Positions 27,273 through 36,134 of a stretch of DNA of 64,000 nucleotides are shown here, piece by piece. The position numbers were made by a program, and so were the translations under genes. A model generated the notes under the pieces. The model was not told where the DNA came from and made no database searches. It worked only from the letters and a program-made list of their open reading frames with translations. How positions within the stretch are numbered: position 1 is the stretch's first letter; every line of letters starts with the position of its first letter. The stretch is from Spirosoma endbachense (lineage in GTDB: Bacteria > Bacteroidota > Bacteroidia > Cytophagales > Spirosomataceae): positions 124,001 to 188,000 of the forward strand of contig NZ_CP045997.1 in assembly GCF_010233585.1 (NCBI RefSeq). Reading direction: 5' to 3'.

Positions 27273-27941
27273 ATGCTGGCTGCCGAACTCATAGACCCGA
27301 TGCTTCCAGCCCTGAAACCGACCGATTCTGTCGGGCAGGCGCTGGATTGGATGCAGGAGCACCGTATCGGGCAACTCGTACTGATCGACCAGGGTGATTA
27401 CCGGGGCGTGGTTAGTGAAGAGTTATTAATGGATATTCCCGATGGCGATCAGCCATTAAGCAATGTCATGCGCCTGTTTGAGCAGATATACGTTTATGAA
27501 GATCAGCATCTGTTTGAGATTATGGGGCTAATCCTTCAAAATCGAATGGATGTGGTGGCCGTTTTGAACGAAGGCCGTGAATTTTCGGGGACGATCTCTG
27601 CCAATGAATTGCTGAAACAGTTTGCACAGGAACTTGGTGTTCAGGAGGCAGGTGCCATCCTTATTCTGAGCCTCAATGAGCGTGATTACTCGATGGCTGA
27701 AATTAGTCGGTTGGTAGAGTCGAACAATGTTAAAATCATAAGCAGCTATTTTTCAAGTGCAGCGTATGGTATGCCCGACCGTTCCCGACTGACCCTCAAA
27801 TTAAACCGCCGGGATATCACACCGGTTATATCAACGCTCGAACGATTTGGCTATCAAATCGAAGCGGCTTTTGCCAATGCACCCGTTGAAAGCATTGATC
27901 AGGAGCGGCTCGATTCGCTGCTACGCTATCTCAATACATAG
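27273..27941 (+). CDS. CBS-domain protein with ACT-like C-terminus
   Basis: 222 residues. Two CBS motifs fill about 1-125 (LIDPMLPALKPTDSVGQALD and the pair YRGVVSEE / FSGTISANELL). Residues 140-215 (EAGAILILSLNERDYSMAEI) look like an ACT-type regulatory fold. Such proteins sense adenine nucleotides or similar ligands; the target is unknown. In many Bacteroidota a CBS gene of this type directly precedes NAD kinase and a DUF6089 gene, as here. The stop codon is followed at once by a heptad repeat. Confidence 0.85.
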   Translation: MLAAELIDPMLPALKPTDSVGQALDWMQEHRIGQLVLIDQGDYRGVVSEELLMDIPDGDQPLSNVMRLFEQIYVYEDQHLFEIMGLILQNRMDVVAVLNEGREFSGTISANELLKQFAQELGVQEAGAILILSLNERDYSMAEISRLVESNNVKIISSYFSSAAYGMPDRSRLTLKLNRRDITPVISTLERFGYQIEAAFANAPVESIDQERLDSLLRYLNT

Positions 27942-28013
27942 GTTTTAAAGTTTTCAGTTTTCGGTTTCTGGTTGTAAGCTACTCAACTATTGAAAACTGA
28001 AGACAGAAGACCG
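27942..28013. repeat. Heptad repeat between CBS gene and nadK
   Basis: Left half in 7-bp steps: TTTTAAA, GTTTTCA, GTTTTCG, GTTTCTG. Right half: ATTGAAA, ACTGAAG, ACAGAAG, ACC. The halves are inverted with respect to each other, as at the other heptad sites, but here between two genes of the same direction. Confidence 0.6.
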
Positions 28014-28040
28014 CACCGGCGACCCGGTGAAAACTTTTTT
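28014..28040 (+). terminator. Possible terminator/attenuator just before nadK
   Basis: A 6-bp GC-rich stem (caccgg / ccggtg) with a 4-nt loop, then aaaactttttttc, ends 3 bp before the nadK start codon. It is well placed to end the CBS transcript or to limit nadK expression, but the short stem makes this uncertain. Confidence 0.35.
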
Positions 28041-28042
28041 TC

Positions 28043-28918
28043 ATGAAAATCGCCATTCACGGACGCAACTTTCCCGAAAAAGCCCGGCCGTATATTCAGT
28101 CCATGTTTGACGAACTGGCTAAACGCCAGGTCGAAGTTGTTCTCTCCCAGGTTTACCGCGAATTCTTAGACGGCGCAGCTGTGTCTCACAATAGTGAAGC
28201 CGTTTATCAGACCGACGAGGGCATTGCCGATGTCGACTTTATTTTCAGTTTAGGGGGCGACGGAACGCTTCTGGACGCTGTTACGCATGTGGGGCCTCAT
28301 CAGATACCAATTGTTGGCATTAACATAGGGCGATTGGGCTTTCTGGCTACCGTGGCTCCGTCCTCGATTCGACTAATGATCGATGCGTTGTTTAATGAAC
28401 AGTATAGTATCGATGAGCGCGCTCTAGTAGGTGTCCGCTCAAATCCCGATATTTTTGGCGGATTGCCGTTCGGCCTGAATGATTTCACGATTACACGTAC
28501 ACAAACATCGTCCATGATCACAGTTCATACGTATCTGGATGGTGAATTTTTAAATTCCTATTGGGCTGATGGTTTGATCGTGTCAACGCCTTCGGGTTCA
28601 ACGGGCTATTCGCTTAGCTGTGGAGGTCCTGTACTTCTTCCCCAAACTAACAATTTCATCATTACGCCCATTAGCCCGCACAACCTCAACGTTCGGCCTA
28701 TGATTGTGATGGACAGCTGCCAGCTGGCATTTGAAGTAGAAAGCCGAAGTGGAAACTTTCTGGCGGCTCTGGATTCCCGCTCATTTACGGTTGAGGTGTC
28801 GGCCCGTATCAGCGTACAGAAGGAAGCGTTCAAAGCTCGTCTCGTTAAACTTAGCGACGATAATTTTCTGAATACACTTCGCAGCAAATTGAACTGGGGC
28901 TGGGATATCAGAAATTAG
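28043..28918 (+). CDS. nadK: NAD kinase
   Basis: 291 residues. Phosphorylates NAD+ to NADP+. The diagnostic GGDGTLLDAV motif (about 74-83) and the glycine-rich NIGRLGFLA are present, as are the later TPSGSTGYSLSCGGP segment and the C-terminal beta-rich domain. Length is normal. It sits in the conserved CBS - nadK - DUF6089 order. A hairpin with a T-run ends only 3 bp before the ATG, which leaves little room for a ribosome binding site. Confidence 0.96.
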   Translation: MKIAIHGRNFPEKARPYIQSMFDELAKRQVEVVLSQVYREFLDGAAVSHNSEAVYQTDEGIADVDFIFSLGGDGTLLDAVTHVGPHQIPIVGINIGRLGFLATVAPSSIRLMIDALFNEQYSIDERALVGVRSNPDIFGGLPFGLNDFTITRTQTSSMITVHTYLDGEFLNSYWADGLIVSTPSGSTGYSLSCGGPVLLPQTNNFIITPISPHNLNVRPMIVMDSCQLAFEVESRSGNFLAALDSRSFTVEVSARISVQKEAFKARLVKLSDDNFLNTLRSKLNWGWDIRN

Positions 28919-29109
28919 AGGGAATGGTCCAATTTAGGATAAAGTAGCAATAAACAGCACTTTACAGCCTGCTTTGCGTTTTCTTGGCACTCTCTTTGCT
29001 AATCCATAATATATTTTTCGGTCGCATTTCCCAATAAAACCGGTGTGATAGCCGTTTCGGAAATGGCTGACCTTCGGGCCAACCCGGTTGATTCACGAAA
29101 CTTAACCAC

Positions 29110-30132
29110 ATGAAGCGATATCATTATCTGACAGCGGGTGCTCTGGCAAGTCTATTTTTACTTGGCAACTCGTCAGACAGTCAGGCCCAGCGTCGGCCTA
29201 ACACCCAATTTGCACCTTATTCGTCGGTTAGTTTTGGTGTAGGTTCTTCCCATTACTACGGCGATTTGGCTGGCTATCGGCAATTTATCAAGGCAACCTA
29301 CATCATGCCTCGCTGGAATGTAGGACTTGGCTACACGCGTCAGTTTACGCCCCATTTTGCTGCGCGGGCTGCATTTACATGGGCACGGATTGCTGGTGAT
29401 GATTATACATTCAATAAGGGGAACATCAACAAGAGCACTGAAAGCCTGGTTCAGTATACCCGGAACCTGCATTTTCGTAACGATCTAAAGGAGTTTGCCA
29501 TCACCGGAATCTATAACTTCGTAGCAGACGGGCGCAACTCGAACGTTCGGGCTAAATTTACCCCGTATATTTTTGGTGGAATTGCCCTGCTGGCACATAG
29601 TCCCGAAGCACGAACACCAGCCGGAACCGATGCCGGTGAATATGAACCGCAGAAGTGGGTTAAATTACAGCCCCTGCACACGGAAGGCCAGGGCCAGCCT
29701 GGTTATGATAAGCCTTATTCGCTCGTTACGGCAGCAATTCCTGTCGGTTTTGGGTTACGCTACCGCTTAAACGAAAACTTTAACCTTGGCTTTGAAATAG
29801 GGTATCGGTACACCTTTACCGACTACCTTGATGATGTAGGCGGTCCTTATGCTGATCCCGCTGTTTTAACGGGGGTTGCATCTAAAATGGCCGATCGCCG
29901 ACAACAGCAATTTGATTCTCGCTATAAAAATCCGCCTGATCGGTATGCTGTACTGAAAGACCTCTTTAACGCTGGCGGACAAAGCCAGGCCGATGTGTTA
30001 TCGGCCTTGCAAACGCCGGTTCGCGGAGCGCCTGGTAGTATCCTTGGTTTTTTGAAGGATGGATATATATTAACGAGTTTCCAGATTCACTACATCATTC
30101 CGGGCAAGATTAAATGCCCGCCCATTAAGTAG
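29110..30132 (+). CDS. DUF6089/PorG-like outer-membrane beta-barrel protein (long form)
   Basis: 340 residues with a signal peptide (about 1-27, ending SQAQ). The opening of the mature part, SVSFGVGSSHYYGDLAGY, and YIFGGIALLAHSPEA with NLGFEIGYRYTFTDYLDDV are DUF6089 traits, a family that includes type IX secretion component PorG. About 180-300 holds a polar, P- and Q-rich insert not typical of PorG. The shorter paralogue follows after 3 bp, so they are co-translated. A role in outer-membrane assembly or type IX secretion is plausible from the family, not proven. Confidence 0.85.
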   Translation: MKRYHYLTAGALASLFLLGNSSDSQAQRRPNTQFAPYSSVSFGVGSSHYYGDLAGYRQFIKATYIMPRWNVGLGYTRQFTPHFAARAAFTWARIAGDDYTFNKGNINKSTESLVQYTRNLHFRNDLKEFAITGIYNFVADGRNSNVRAKFTPYIFGGIALLAHSPEARTPAGTDAGEYEPQKWVKLQPLHTEGQGQPGYDKPYSLVTAAIPVGFGLRYRLNENFNLGFEIGYRYTFTDYLDDVGGPYADPAVLTGVASKMADRRQQQFDSRYKNPPDRYAVLKDLFNAGGQSQADVLSALQTPVRGAPGSILGFLKDGYILTSFQIHYIIPGKIKCPPIK

Positions 30133-30135
30133 GCT

Positions 30136-30807
30136 GTGAGCAAACGACAAATTCATATAGCCCGGCTGGTTGTAGCCGGGCTTTTTATCAGTTACAGCGT
30201 TCAGGCCCAGAAAATTGAGGTTGGTGGTGGCCTGGGTGGTATGCTCTATAAGGGCGATGTATCACCGCACCTGAATCCGCGCTTTTATCGTCCGGCTGCG
30301 AGTCTGTTTTTTCGGTATAACGTATCCCGATCGTTTTCAATGCGGGCAGGAGTAGCGATCGGCAGTTTCCAGGCCGAAGATCATTACAGCAAAGACCCGT
30401 ATCAGCAGGCCCGTAACTATTCGTTCAGGAGTACAAGCAGCGAAGCAACCATTGATCTGGAATATAATTTCCTGAATTATAAGCCGTTGCCCAAAGCTAA
30501 AAACTGGACACCTTATGTTTTTGGTGGGCTGGGGCTCTATAGCTATACGAACCCGGTTGTTAAAGCCCGCGCGCTTTTAAATTTCCCGCTTGGTATTGGT
30601 GTCAAGTATGAAATCAAACGTCCCTGGAGCGTTGGACTTGAGTTCGGGACGCGATTTACAAACAACGATTACCTCGATGGCTTAGGCGAACGAACCTATG
30701 GGGTGACAACCAGTAAACTAGCTCAGGGTAATCCTGCTCTAAATGATAGTTATACCTACACCGCCATTACAGTTAGCTATACATTCTATAAAATTGTTTG
30801 CCCTTAA
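30136..30807 (+). CDS. DUF6089/PorG-like outer-membrane beta-barrel protein (short form)
   Basis: 223 residues, GTG start at 30136, signal peptide to about residue 24 (VQAQ). It repeats the pattern of the gene before it: GGLGGMLYKGDVS, YVFGGLGLYSYTNPV, VGLEFGTRFTNNDYLDGL. It ends in an aromatic-containing strand (TVSYTFYKIVCP), fitting a barrel terminus. Tandem DUF6089 genes after nadK suggest an old duplication. Its 3' end is 8 bp from the end of the convergent PhyH gene. In many relatives uppS and bamA follow at this point; they are absent here. Confidence 0.85.
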   Translation: MSKRQIHIARLVVAGLFISYSVQAQKIEVGGGLGGMLYKGDVSPHLNPRFYRPAASLFFRYNVSRSFSMRAGVAIGSFQAEDHYSKDPYQQARNYSFRSTSSEATIDLEYNFLNYKPLPKAKNWTPYVFGGLGLYSYTNPVVKARALLNFPLGIGVKYEIKRPWSVGLEFGTRFTNNDYLDGLGERTYGVTTSKLAQGNPALNDSYTYTAITVSYTFYKIVCP

Positions 30808-30815
30808 TTTTCTCA

Positions 30816-31808
30816 TCACCAGTTTCTTAGTCCCAATAATTTTTGTCCCAGTTCGGTTAATTCGGCAGTTTGGTAGCGATCCTTTTCCCAATTGCGCGGG
30901 TCTCCGGGGAATGCGTAACCTTCTGGAGCCTGGCGGTTGCGCCAGGAATTAATGCGCCATTGACGTAGTGCTTCATTGTCTTCCTGGGCAGGCATCATCG
31001 AAATATACTGGGCTATGCGAACTTTATCCGTTGATAAATTCGGGCGGATACCATGAGGTTGCGTACTGTTAAAAATCAATAGATCGCCAGCTTCCATTTT
31101 AACTTTGACCAGTGCGAAACCTGTAGTGTCCGGTTTAAAACGATCGCGGTCGGTGGGTTGCGTTTGTTTCCAGGTATCGTAGGTTCGATAGAGCTCCGGA
31201 ATGCACTGGAATCCCCCCATATTCTCATCGGTCTGATCGGCCAGCGCCAATACGCCCTGCACATTTTGTGGCCGGGTTTCCGGATCGTAATCCCAGTGGA
31301 TAAACCCTTTAAACTCGTGACCTGGCCGGACTGGGAAGTTCAGGTTGGCCCGATCAATTGTTACCCATAATTTTTCCGTGCCCCAGATATCGACGAAGGC
31401 GTCATAAACTCGCGGGTACTGGCGATTATCCCATTCATATTGATGATTATAAAGCTCAACCATACCGCTATTGGTCAGCTCTTTCATTTTCATTTCGGCG
31501 CGTGCGGGCGCATACCACGTTTCCGGGTTATTGGGATCTTTCTCTTCAAATTCCCATAAGAGTTTAGCCAGTCGTTCTGCGTTTTCTTTGGGTACCGCCT
31601 GCCTGATGATGATATAACCATTTTCGATCCAGAACTGCCAGTCGGCTTCAGACAGAACGCGCAGGGATTTACCGGCACCGGAGCGGTCGTTCAGTTTAAT
31701 TTTACTGCTTGTGGCTGTCGATGGATTGCCGGGAATGTCTTTATGGGCATTATCGGCAATCATGGTGGCAGGCGCTGCCGTTGGGGCCATTGTCTGTTGG
31801 GTTTCCAT
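30816..31808 (-). CDS. Phytanoyl-CoA dioxygenase (PhyH) family protein
   Basis: 330 residues from the ATG at 31808 (METQQTMAP); a longer form from 31892 would add 28 residues of no family likeness. The Fe(II)/2-oxoglutarate facial triad is visible as HWD in KGFIHWDYDPET and a histidine in STQPHGIRPNLS, with a downstream arginine (KVRIAQYIS) able to hold 2-oxoglutarate. The first 45 residues are low-complexity. It should hydroxylate a small molecule of unknown identity. It is divergent from an AraC regulator, its likely controller. Confidence 0.88.
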   Translation of the reverse strand: METQQTMAPTAAPATMIADNAHKDIPGNPSTATSSKIKLNDRSGAGKSLRVLSEADWQFWIENGYIIIRQAVPKENAERLAKLLWEFEEKDPNNPETWYAPARAEMKMKELTNSGMVELYNHQYEWDNRQYPRVYDAFVDIWGTEKLWVTIDRANLNFPVRPGHEFKGFIHWDYDPETRPQNVQGVLALADQTDENMGGFQCIPELYRTYDTWKQTQPTDRDRFKPDTTGFALVKVKMEAGDLLIFNSTQPHGIRPNLSTDKVRIAQYISMMPAQEDNEALRQWRINSWRNRQAPEGYAFPGDPRNWEKDRYQTAELTELGQKLLGLRNW

Positions 31809-31911
31809 GTCTTTATCGTAAGGTTTCGCGTGTATCTGATAAGACAAAATTAGCCCTTCATGTAGCCCGTTTTCTACTCCCATGATGGCCATTTTTTGTA
31901 TTATATTGTTC

Positions 31912-31919
31912 TAAATTTG
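31912..31919 (+). promoter_or_regulatory. Candidate -7 element of the araC-type gene
   Basis: TAAATTTG matches TAnnTTTG, 47 bp before the start codon. No TTG is found at the -33 spacing. The AraC protein may itself bind in this 31809-31966 divergent region. Confidence 0.4.
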
Positions 31920-31966
31920 TTATTGACTAGGGGAAGAGTATAGTTTAGAACAAAATAGGCGTTGCT

Positions 31967-32815
31967 ATGAAAGTTAAGCTCGAAGAAATCAATCCTGATA
32001 CAAACAGTTCATTTCATATCCTGCTGACTCCCCATCTGAGTGATGTTTTCTTATGGCATTATCATCCGGAGTATGAAATCGTGTACATCACGGGAGCCAG
32101 CGGTAATCGGCACGTGGGCGATCATATTTCCCGGTATGAGGGCAGCGATCTGGTGTTTATTGGCCCCAACATTCCGCACCTGAATTTTGATTATGGTGTT
32201 AAAACGGATCATCGAAAGGTAGTTGTGCAGATGAAGGAGGATTTTCTGGGCGAGCAGTTTCTTGAAATCCCTGAGTTTTCGGACATTGCCCGACTGTTTA
32301 AACTGGCTCGAAACGGCGTTTCATTCTATGGCGAAACGAAACGTATCGTGGGTGAGCAACTGGAGAAATTAGCCAATCTATCGCATTTTGAGCGTTTAAT
32401 GACGCTAATAAACTTAATTCAACGCCTGGCCACCAGCAATGAAATGACATTACTGAATGAAAAGCCGGTCGAAAACCAATACAATCTTAAAGAGCAACAG
32501 CGGCTCAGGCGCGTTCACCAGTACATCGACGAGAATTTTCAGCGCAAGATTGATATTGAGGAGATGGCCGCACTCGTGAATCTGACGGAAGCCGCTTTTT
32601 GTCGCTACTTCAAAAAAATGACCCGATTAACGTTCACTCAGTTTCTGAATCAATATCGTGTCAATCAGGCCCAAAAATTGCTATTACTTGATCATAATGT
32701 GACAGAAGCCTGTTTCGCCAGCGGTTTCGAGAGCGTATCGTACTTTAATAAAACGTTTAAAAAGGTGACCGGCGAAAACCCAATGCGGTTTAAAAAAAGG
32801 CACTTGACTCACTAG
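31967..32815 (+). CDS. AraC-family transcriptional regulator
   Basis: 282 residues. N-terminal cupin-type ligand domain (about 15-110; FLWHYHPEYEIVYITGASGN) and a C-terminal pair of helix-turn-helix motifs (about 185-280; IDIEEMAALVNLTEAAFCRY and ACFASGFESVSYFNKTFKK). Closest in look to Bacteroidota regulators of carbon use. Divergent from the PhyH gene with about 160 bp between the starts, so control of that dioxygenase is the simplest guess. Confidence 0.92.
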   Translation: MKVKLEEINPDTNSSFHILLTPHLSDVFLWHYHPEYEIVYITGASGNRHVGDHISRYEGSDLVFIGPNIPHLNFDYGVKTDHRKVVVQMKEDFLGEQFLEIPEFSDIARLFKLARNGVSFYGETKRIVGEQLEKLANLSHFERLMTLINLIQRLATSNEMTLLNEKPVENQYNLKEQQRLRRVHQYIDENFQRKIDIEEMAALVNLTEAAFCRYFKKMTRLTFTQFLNQYRVNQAQKLLLLDHNVTEACFASGFESVSYFNKTFKKVTGENPMRFKKRHLTH

Positions 32816-32884
32816 AATAGACGGTTTATCCATGACCTCTTCCTGTTCATGAAAGTAAGCGATACGCATAAGGCTGACTTTGCG

Positions 32885-32892
32885 TATTTTTG
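32885..32892 (+). promoter_or_regulatory. Candidate -7 element of the M23 peptidase gene
   Basis: TATTTTTG, a full TAnnTTTG match, lies 25 bp before the GTG start and 49 bp before the alternative ATG. A -33 TTG is not seen at the right distance. Confidence 0.4.
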
Positions 32893-32917
32893 GGGGCGTA
32901 ACTGAAAAAATGAGTTA

Positions 32918-33733
32918 GTGAAGATTGATATAACTTCGTTCATGCGGGTAGCAGGTTTGATGGCGGCTGTGCTGGTAGGAGGAATCAACGTAGCGTCGTC
33001 GCAGGTAGTTACCGGCAATTCGAGCGACCCTACCCTCTACGACTATTGCCAGCAATACCAGACGCTGTATACAAAAATCCGGGAGCAGGCCGTAACGCCT
33101 GACTCGGCCCGGTTAGAATTTAGTGCAATAATGAAAGGATTGCAGGAGCGGTTCCTTAGCTCAGAAACCATTCCTTCCGACAGCCTGCAGCGAGATAGTC
33201 TGCTAAGGACGGGTACTTATTTTTCGTTTCCGATTCGAGGCTATACAAAGAGCGCAATTGGCGGCTCTCGTGGGGAGGGTTATCGAGGGAATGGCTTCGA
33301 TCTTTTCGATTACAATGTGCGCGGAAGCCATCCGGCGCAGGATATTTTCATTGTTGATCGTAATCAGGACACGAACGACGATAGGACCGGACAGCCGGTC
33401 GATATTCTGGCCATGACGAGTGGATTGGTACTGGCTATCGAAACTGACTGGCACCCCGGCTCCGATTATAGGGGAGGGAACTGGATCTGGGTTTATGACC
33501 CCATTTTAAATGGCTTATTCTATTACGCCCACAACAACCAGGTCGATGTATCGCCGGGGCAGTGGGTAAAAGCTGGGCAGAAGCTCGCTGAAATGGGCCG
33601 ATCGGGCTTTAATGCCTATAAAACCCGATCGCCAACGCACCTGCACCTGATGTATCTTCAGATTCAGCCGAATGGATTACCACAACCCTTAGATACCTAT
33701 CAGTGGCTCTTAATGGCACAATTGTCTAAGTAA
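32918..33733 (+). CDS. M23-family (LytM-like) peptidase, secreted
   Basis: 271 residues from GTG at 32918; ATG at 32942 would give a signal peptide directly (MRVAGLMAAVLVGGINVASS) and may be the true start. Zinc ligands of the LytM fold are visible: H138 and D142 (SHPAQD), H205 (YYAHNN) and H241-x-H243 (THLHL). The fold usually cuts peptide cross-bridges in peptidoglycan. It stands alone between the AraC gene and a convergent two-gene unit, with a heptad repeat after the stop. Confidence 0.9.
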   Translation: MKIDITSFMRVAGLMAAVLVGGINVASSQVVTGNSSDPTLYDYCQQYQTLYTKIREQAVTPDSARLEFSAIMKGLQERFLSSETIPSDSLQRDSLLRTGTYFSFPIRGYTKSAIGGSRGEGYRGNGFDLFDYNVRGSHPAQDIFIVDRNQDTNDDRTGQPVDILAMTSGLVLAIETDWHPGSDYRGGNWIWVYDPILNGLFYYAHNNQVDVSPGQWVKAGQKLAEMGRSGFNAYKTRSPTHLHLMYLQIQPNGLPQPLDTYQWLLMAQLSK

Positions 33734-33750
33734 GCGCTTTATCACTGAGG

Positions 33751-33778
33751 TACTGGAACTGCCGACTGGAGACTACGA
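33751..33778. repeat. Heptad repeat between M23 gene and the convergent small membrane protein
   Basis: TACTGGA, ACTGCCG, ACTGGAG, ACTACGA on the + strand in exact 7-bp steps. The cta at 33773-33775 is the TAG stop of the minus-strand gene. Read from that stop the minus strand is TAGTCTCCAGTCGGCAGT, very like the sequence after the glucosidase stop at 36972. Confidence 0.7.
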
Positions 33779-33979
33779 TTCCCGTACCAGATTCACGCCT
33801 GTAATCAGAAAAATCATGCCGACAATGAATGGAGCGGCTGATTCTCCTTTTGAGACGCTAAGGCCTAAAACGGGTTTATTGTTAGATAGAAAGGCAATCA
33901 AAGCAAAAAGAATAACGACAACGCCCAGAATAGTGAGTGATGCGCCAAAGAAACGGCGGAAATTAGTTCGGTTCTCCAT
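33773..33979 (-). CDS. Small two-span membrane protein (68 residues)
   Basis: Two hydrophobic helices (about 13-31 and 49-65) joined by a polar loop, with a basic N-terminus (MENRTNFRRFFG). It lies 8 bp after the CCA-enzyme gene on the same strand, so it is probably co-transcribed. No family recognised. Function unknown; the regular membrane topology argues that it is real. Confidence 0.65.
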   Translation of the reverse strand: MENRTNFRRFFGASLTILGVVVILFALIAFLSNNKPVLGLSVSKGESAAPFIVGMIFLITGVNLVRES

Positions 33980-33987
33980 TGGTTCAG

Positions 33988-35505
33988 TTATACAGATTTA
34001 TCATCTTCAGTTGATACGATACTAAGCTTTAACTCCGACAGGGTTTTCACCGCAGTAAATCCACGTTTACGACCTTCTTCAATCAGTAGCGGGAAAGCCG
34101 ATTCGAGATTATTTGGTACCACACCATCCAGAATAGCCTCCCGAATGATGGTTTTGATCTCACCCACCTCTTTGGATGGCGGAAGGTTAAACGTTTCCAT
34201 GATCAGTTCGCCCGTAATAACTGGCTGAAAGCTACGCAGTTTATCGCGTTCCTCAAGATCGTGCAGCTTCCGCTCAACCTTATCGAAATTGCGTAAGTGT
34301 TTCTGGACCTTCTCGTAATTTTTTGACGTAATATCGGCGCGGCAAAGCGCCATGAGCCCATCCAGATCGTCACCCGCATCCACCAGAAGTCGGCGAAGGG
34401 CAGAGTCTGTAATCTGCTCTTTCGTCAGCGCAATTGGGCGTAAATGCAGCCGCACGAGCTTCTGCACATAACGCATATGCTCATTGAGTGGTAGTTTCAT
34501 GGTTCGGAAGATTCCCGGAACCCACCGGGCTCCCAAATCCTCATGACCATGAAATGTCCAGCCGACTTTGGGATCAAAGCGTTTGGTAGCGGGTTTGGCA
34601 ATGTCGTGTAACAGAGCAGACCAGCGAAGCCAAAGTTCATTATCGCTCAATATCTGAGATCTATCGGTCCGGTTGGCGATGTTATCGAGCACTTGCAGCG
34701 TGTGGTAAAAATTGTCCTTATGACCTTTACCCTCAATGGTTTCAACGCCCTTCAACGCGATCAGTTCAGGGAAAATCCGATCCAGTAACCCAGCATGATA
34801 CAGTAGCTTGAATCCATAAGATGGTGTAGGAGCCAGAACGATTTTATTCAACTCATCGGTCACCCGCTCGCGCGAAACAATGCTGATTCGCTCGTTCATG
34901 CGCACAATGGCATCGAACGTATCGGGTTCTATATCGAAGTTCAACTGGGCCGCAAATCGGATGGCGCGCATCATCCGCAGCGGGTCGTCGGAGAACGTAA
35001 TGTCGGGGTCGAGCGGTGTTCGAATAACCTTGCGTTTGAGGTCTTTCAGACCATCGAATGGGTCGATCAGTTCGCCGAAATTGTTCGGATTCAGGCTGAT
35101 ACCCATGGCATTGATCGTAAAATCCCGGCGATTCTGATCATCTTCGAGCGTGCCATCTTCCACGATCGGCTTGCGCGATTCGCTACGATACGATTCTTTA
35201 CGGGCCCCCACGAATTCGACTTCCCAATCGGCTCCACCGTCGCGGTTCTGATCAGGGGCCGTTCGGAGCATCGCTGTACCAAAATTGGGGAATACCGAAA
35301 CTTTTGTGCGAAGGGTTTTTCCAACGGCTTCGGCCAGTGCAATGCCGCTTCCGATACAGACAACATCAATATCTTTCGATGGCCGTTGTAGAATCAGGTC
35401 GCGTACGAACCCACCAATGACATAAGCCTGAACGCCGAGATTGCCGGCTTCACGGGCGATGATGTCAAAAACTGGGTTTTTATGTAGTGTGTCGCTGAAA
35501 TTCAT
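33988..35505 (-). CDS. cca: CCA tRNA nucleotidyltransferase / poly(A) polymerase family with HD domain
   Basis: 505 residues. Nucleotidyltransferase head with VIGGFVRDLIL (about 30-40) and KDIDVV supplying the metal-binding acids, the RRDFTINAMG motif, an RNA-binding middle (DPLRMMRAIRFAAQL), and an HD phosphohydrolase domain (LLHDIAKPATKRF and FHGHE). CCA-adding enzymes finish or repair tRNA 3' ends. A poly(A) polymerase role cannot be excluded from sequence alone. It leads a unit with the small membrane protein; the YrdC-fold gene lies 80 bp upstream on the same strand. Confidence 0.9.
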   Translation of the reverse strand: MNFSDTLHKNPVFDIIAREAGNLGVQAYVIGGFVRDLILQRPSKDIDVVCIGSGIALAEAVGKTLRTKVSVFPNFGTAMLRTAPDQNRDGGADWEVEFVGARKESYRSESRKPIVEDGTLEDDQNRRDFTINAMGISLNPNNFGELIDPFDGLKDLKRKVIRTPLDPDITFSDDPLRMMRAIRFAAQLNFDIEPDTFDAIVRMNERISIVSRERVTDELNKIVLAPTPSYGFKLLYHAGLLDRIFPELIALKGVETIEGKGHKDNFYHTLQVLDNIANRTDRSQILSDNELWLRWSALLHDIAKPATKRFDPKVGWTFHGHEDLGARWVPGIFRTMKLPLNEHMRYVQKLVRLHLRPIALTKEQITDSALRRLLVDAGDDLDGLMALCRADITSKNYEKVQKHLRNFDKVERKLHDLEERDKLRSFQPVITGELIMETFNLPPSKEVGEIKTIIREAILDGVVPNNLESAFPLLIEEGRKRGFTAVKTLSELKLSIVSTEDDKSV

Positions 35506-35585
35506 AATACTGGTCTGTGGCTTTCGGTTTATGGTGCAGTCAGCTGTAACTATGGGCTGCCAAAACGTTATCCTGAAAACCTAAC

Positions 35586-36134
35586 CTACTTTCTAATAAA
35601 ACTTACCTCTCCTCCAACGCCCAGTCGCATAATGCGTGGTCGACGGGGCATGGCTGGTAATACGCCAAATCGCTCTTTAATAACCTCTATGGCTTTCGGA
35701 GGAATAGTTAGTGATTCGAGCGGAAGCGTTAACAGACCGCGACCGAACCCGCCAATCAGGCGTTGAACATCGGCACTTAATGTTCGCCGAACCGCAATTT
35801 CACCTGCCGAAAAGGGCGTTATTGACGACGGCCACAAGTTGGCGGATACATTCTTTCCCTGTTCATAAACCACTGTCAATGGATTTTCGGCAAACTCAAC
35901 CAGATCATACGCTATATCGGGCAATTTCGCCACGTACAATCCCAATTGATCGGCGTTCTGAATGACAACGGTTGGATACACACCGGCGGGCATAAGTGCC
36001 TGAAGCGTAAGCAATTGCTCAACGGAAGCATCATTGGTCGGATCTGTAGCAACAGACCAGCCCGTTTCGTCGGCAAGAGCAATAAACTGCCCCTGCCGGA
36101 GTTGGTAAGCGATATCGCGGATACTTGTGGTCAT
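35586..36134 (-). CDS. Divergent Sua5/YciO/YrdC-fold protein
   Basis: 182 residues from ATG at 36134; GTG at 36149 is an alternative. The order of elements follows YrdC: IRDIAYQLRQGQFIALADET lines up with the start of the family, then DPTNDASVEQLLTLQAL, a middle segment with FAENPLTVVYEQG, and AVRRT near residue 116. However, the signature PT(D/E)T.YGL is replaced by ADETGWSV and the lysine-arginine motif after it is lost (LQALMPAGVY). True YrdC/Sua5 makes threonylcarbamoyl-AMP for tRNA t6A; this copy probably cannot bind ATP the same way. It may be a paralogue with another job. Confidence 0.7.
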   Translation of the reverse strand: MTTSIRDIAYQLRQGQFIALADETGWSVATDPTNDASVEQLLTLQALMPAGVYPTVVIQNADQLGLYVAKLPDIAYDLVEFAENPLTVVYEQGKNVSANLWPSSITPFSAGEIAVRRTLSADVQRLIGGFGRGLLTLPLESLTIPPKAIEVIKERFGVLPAMPRRPRIMRLGVGGEVSFIRK

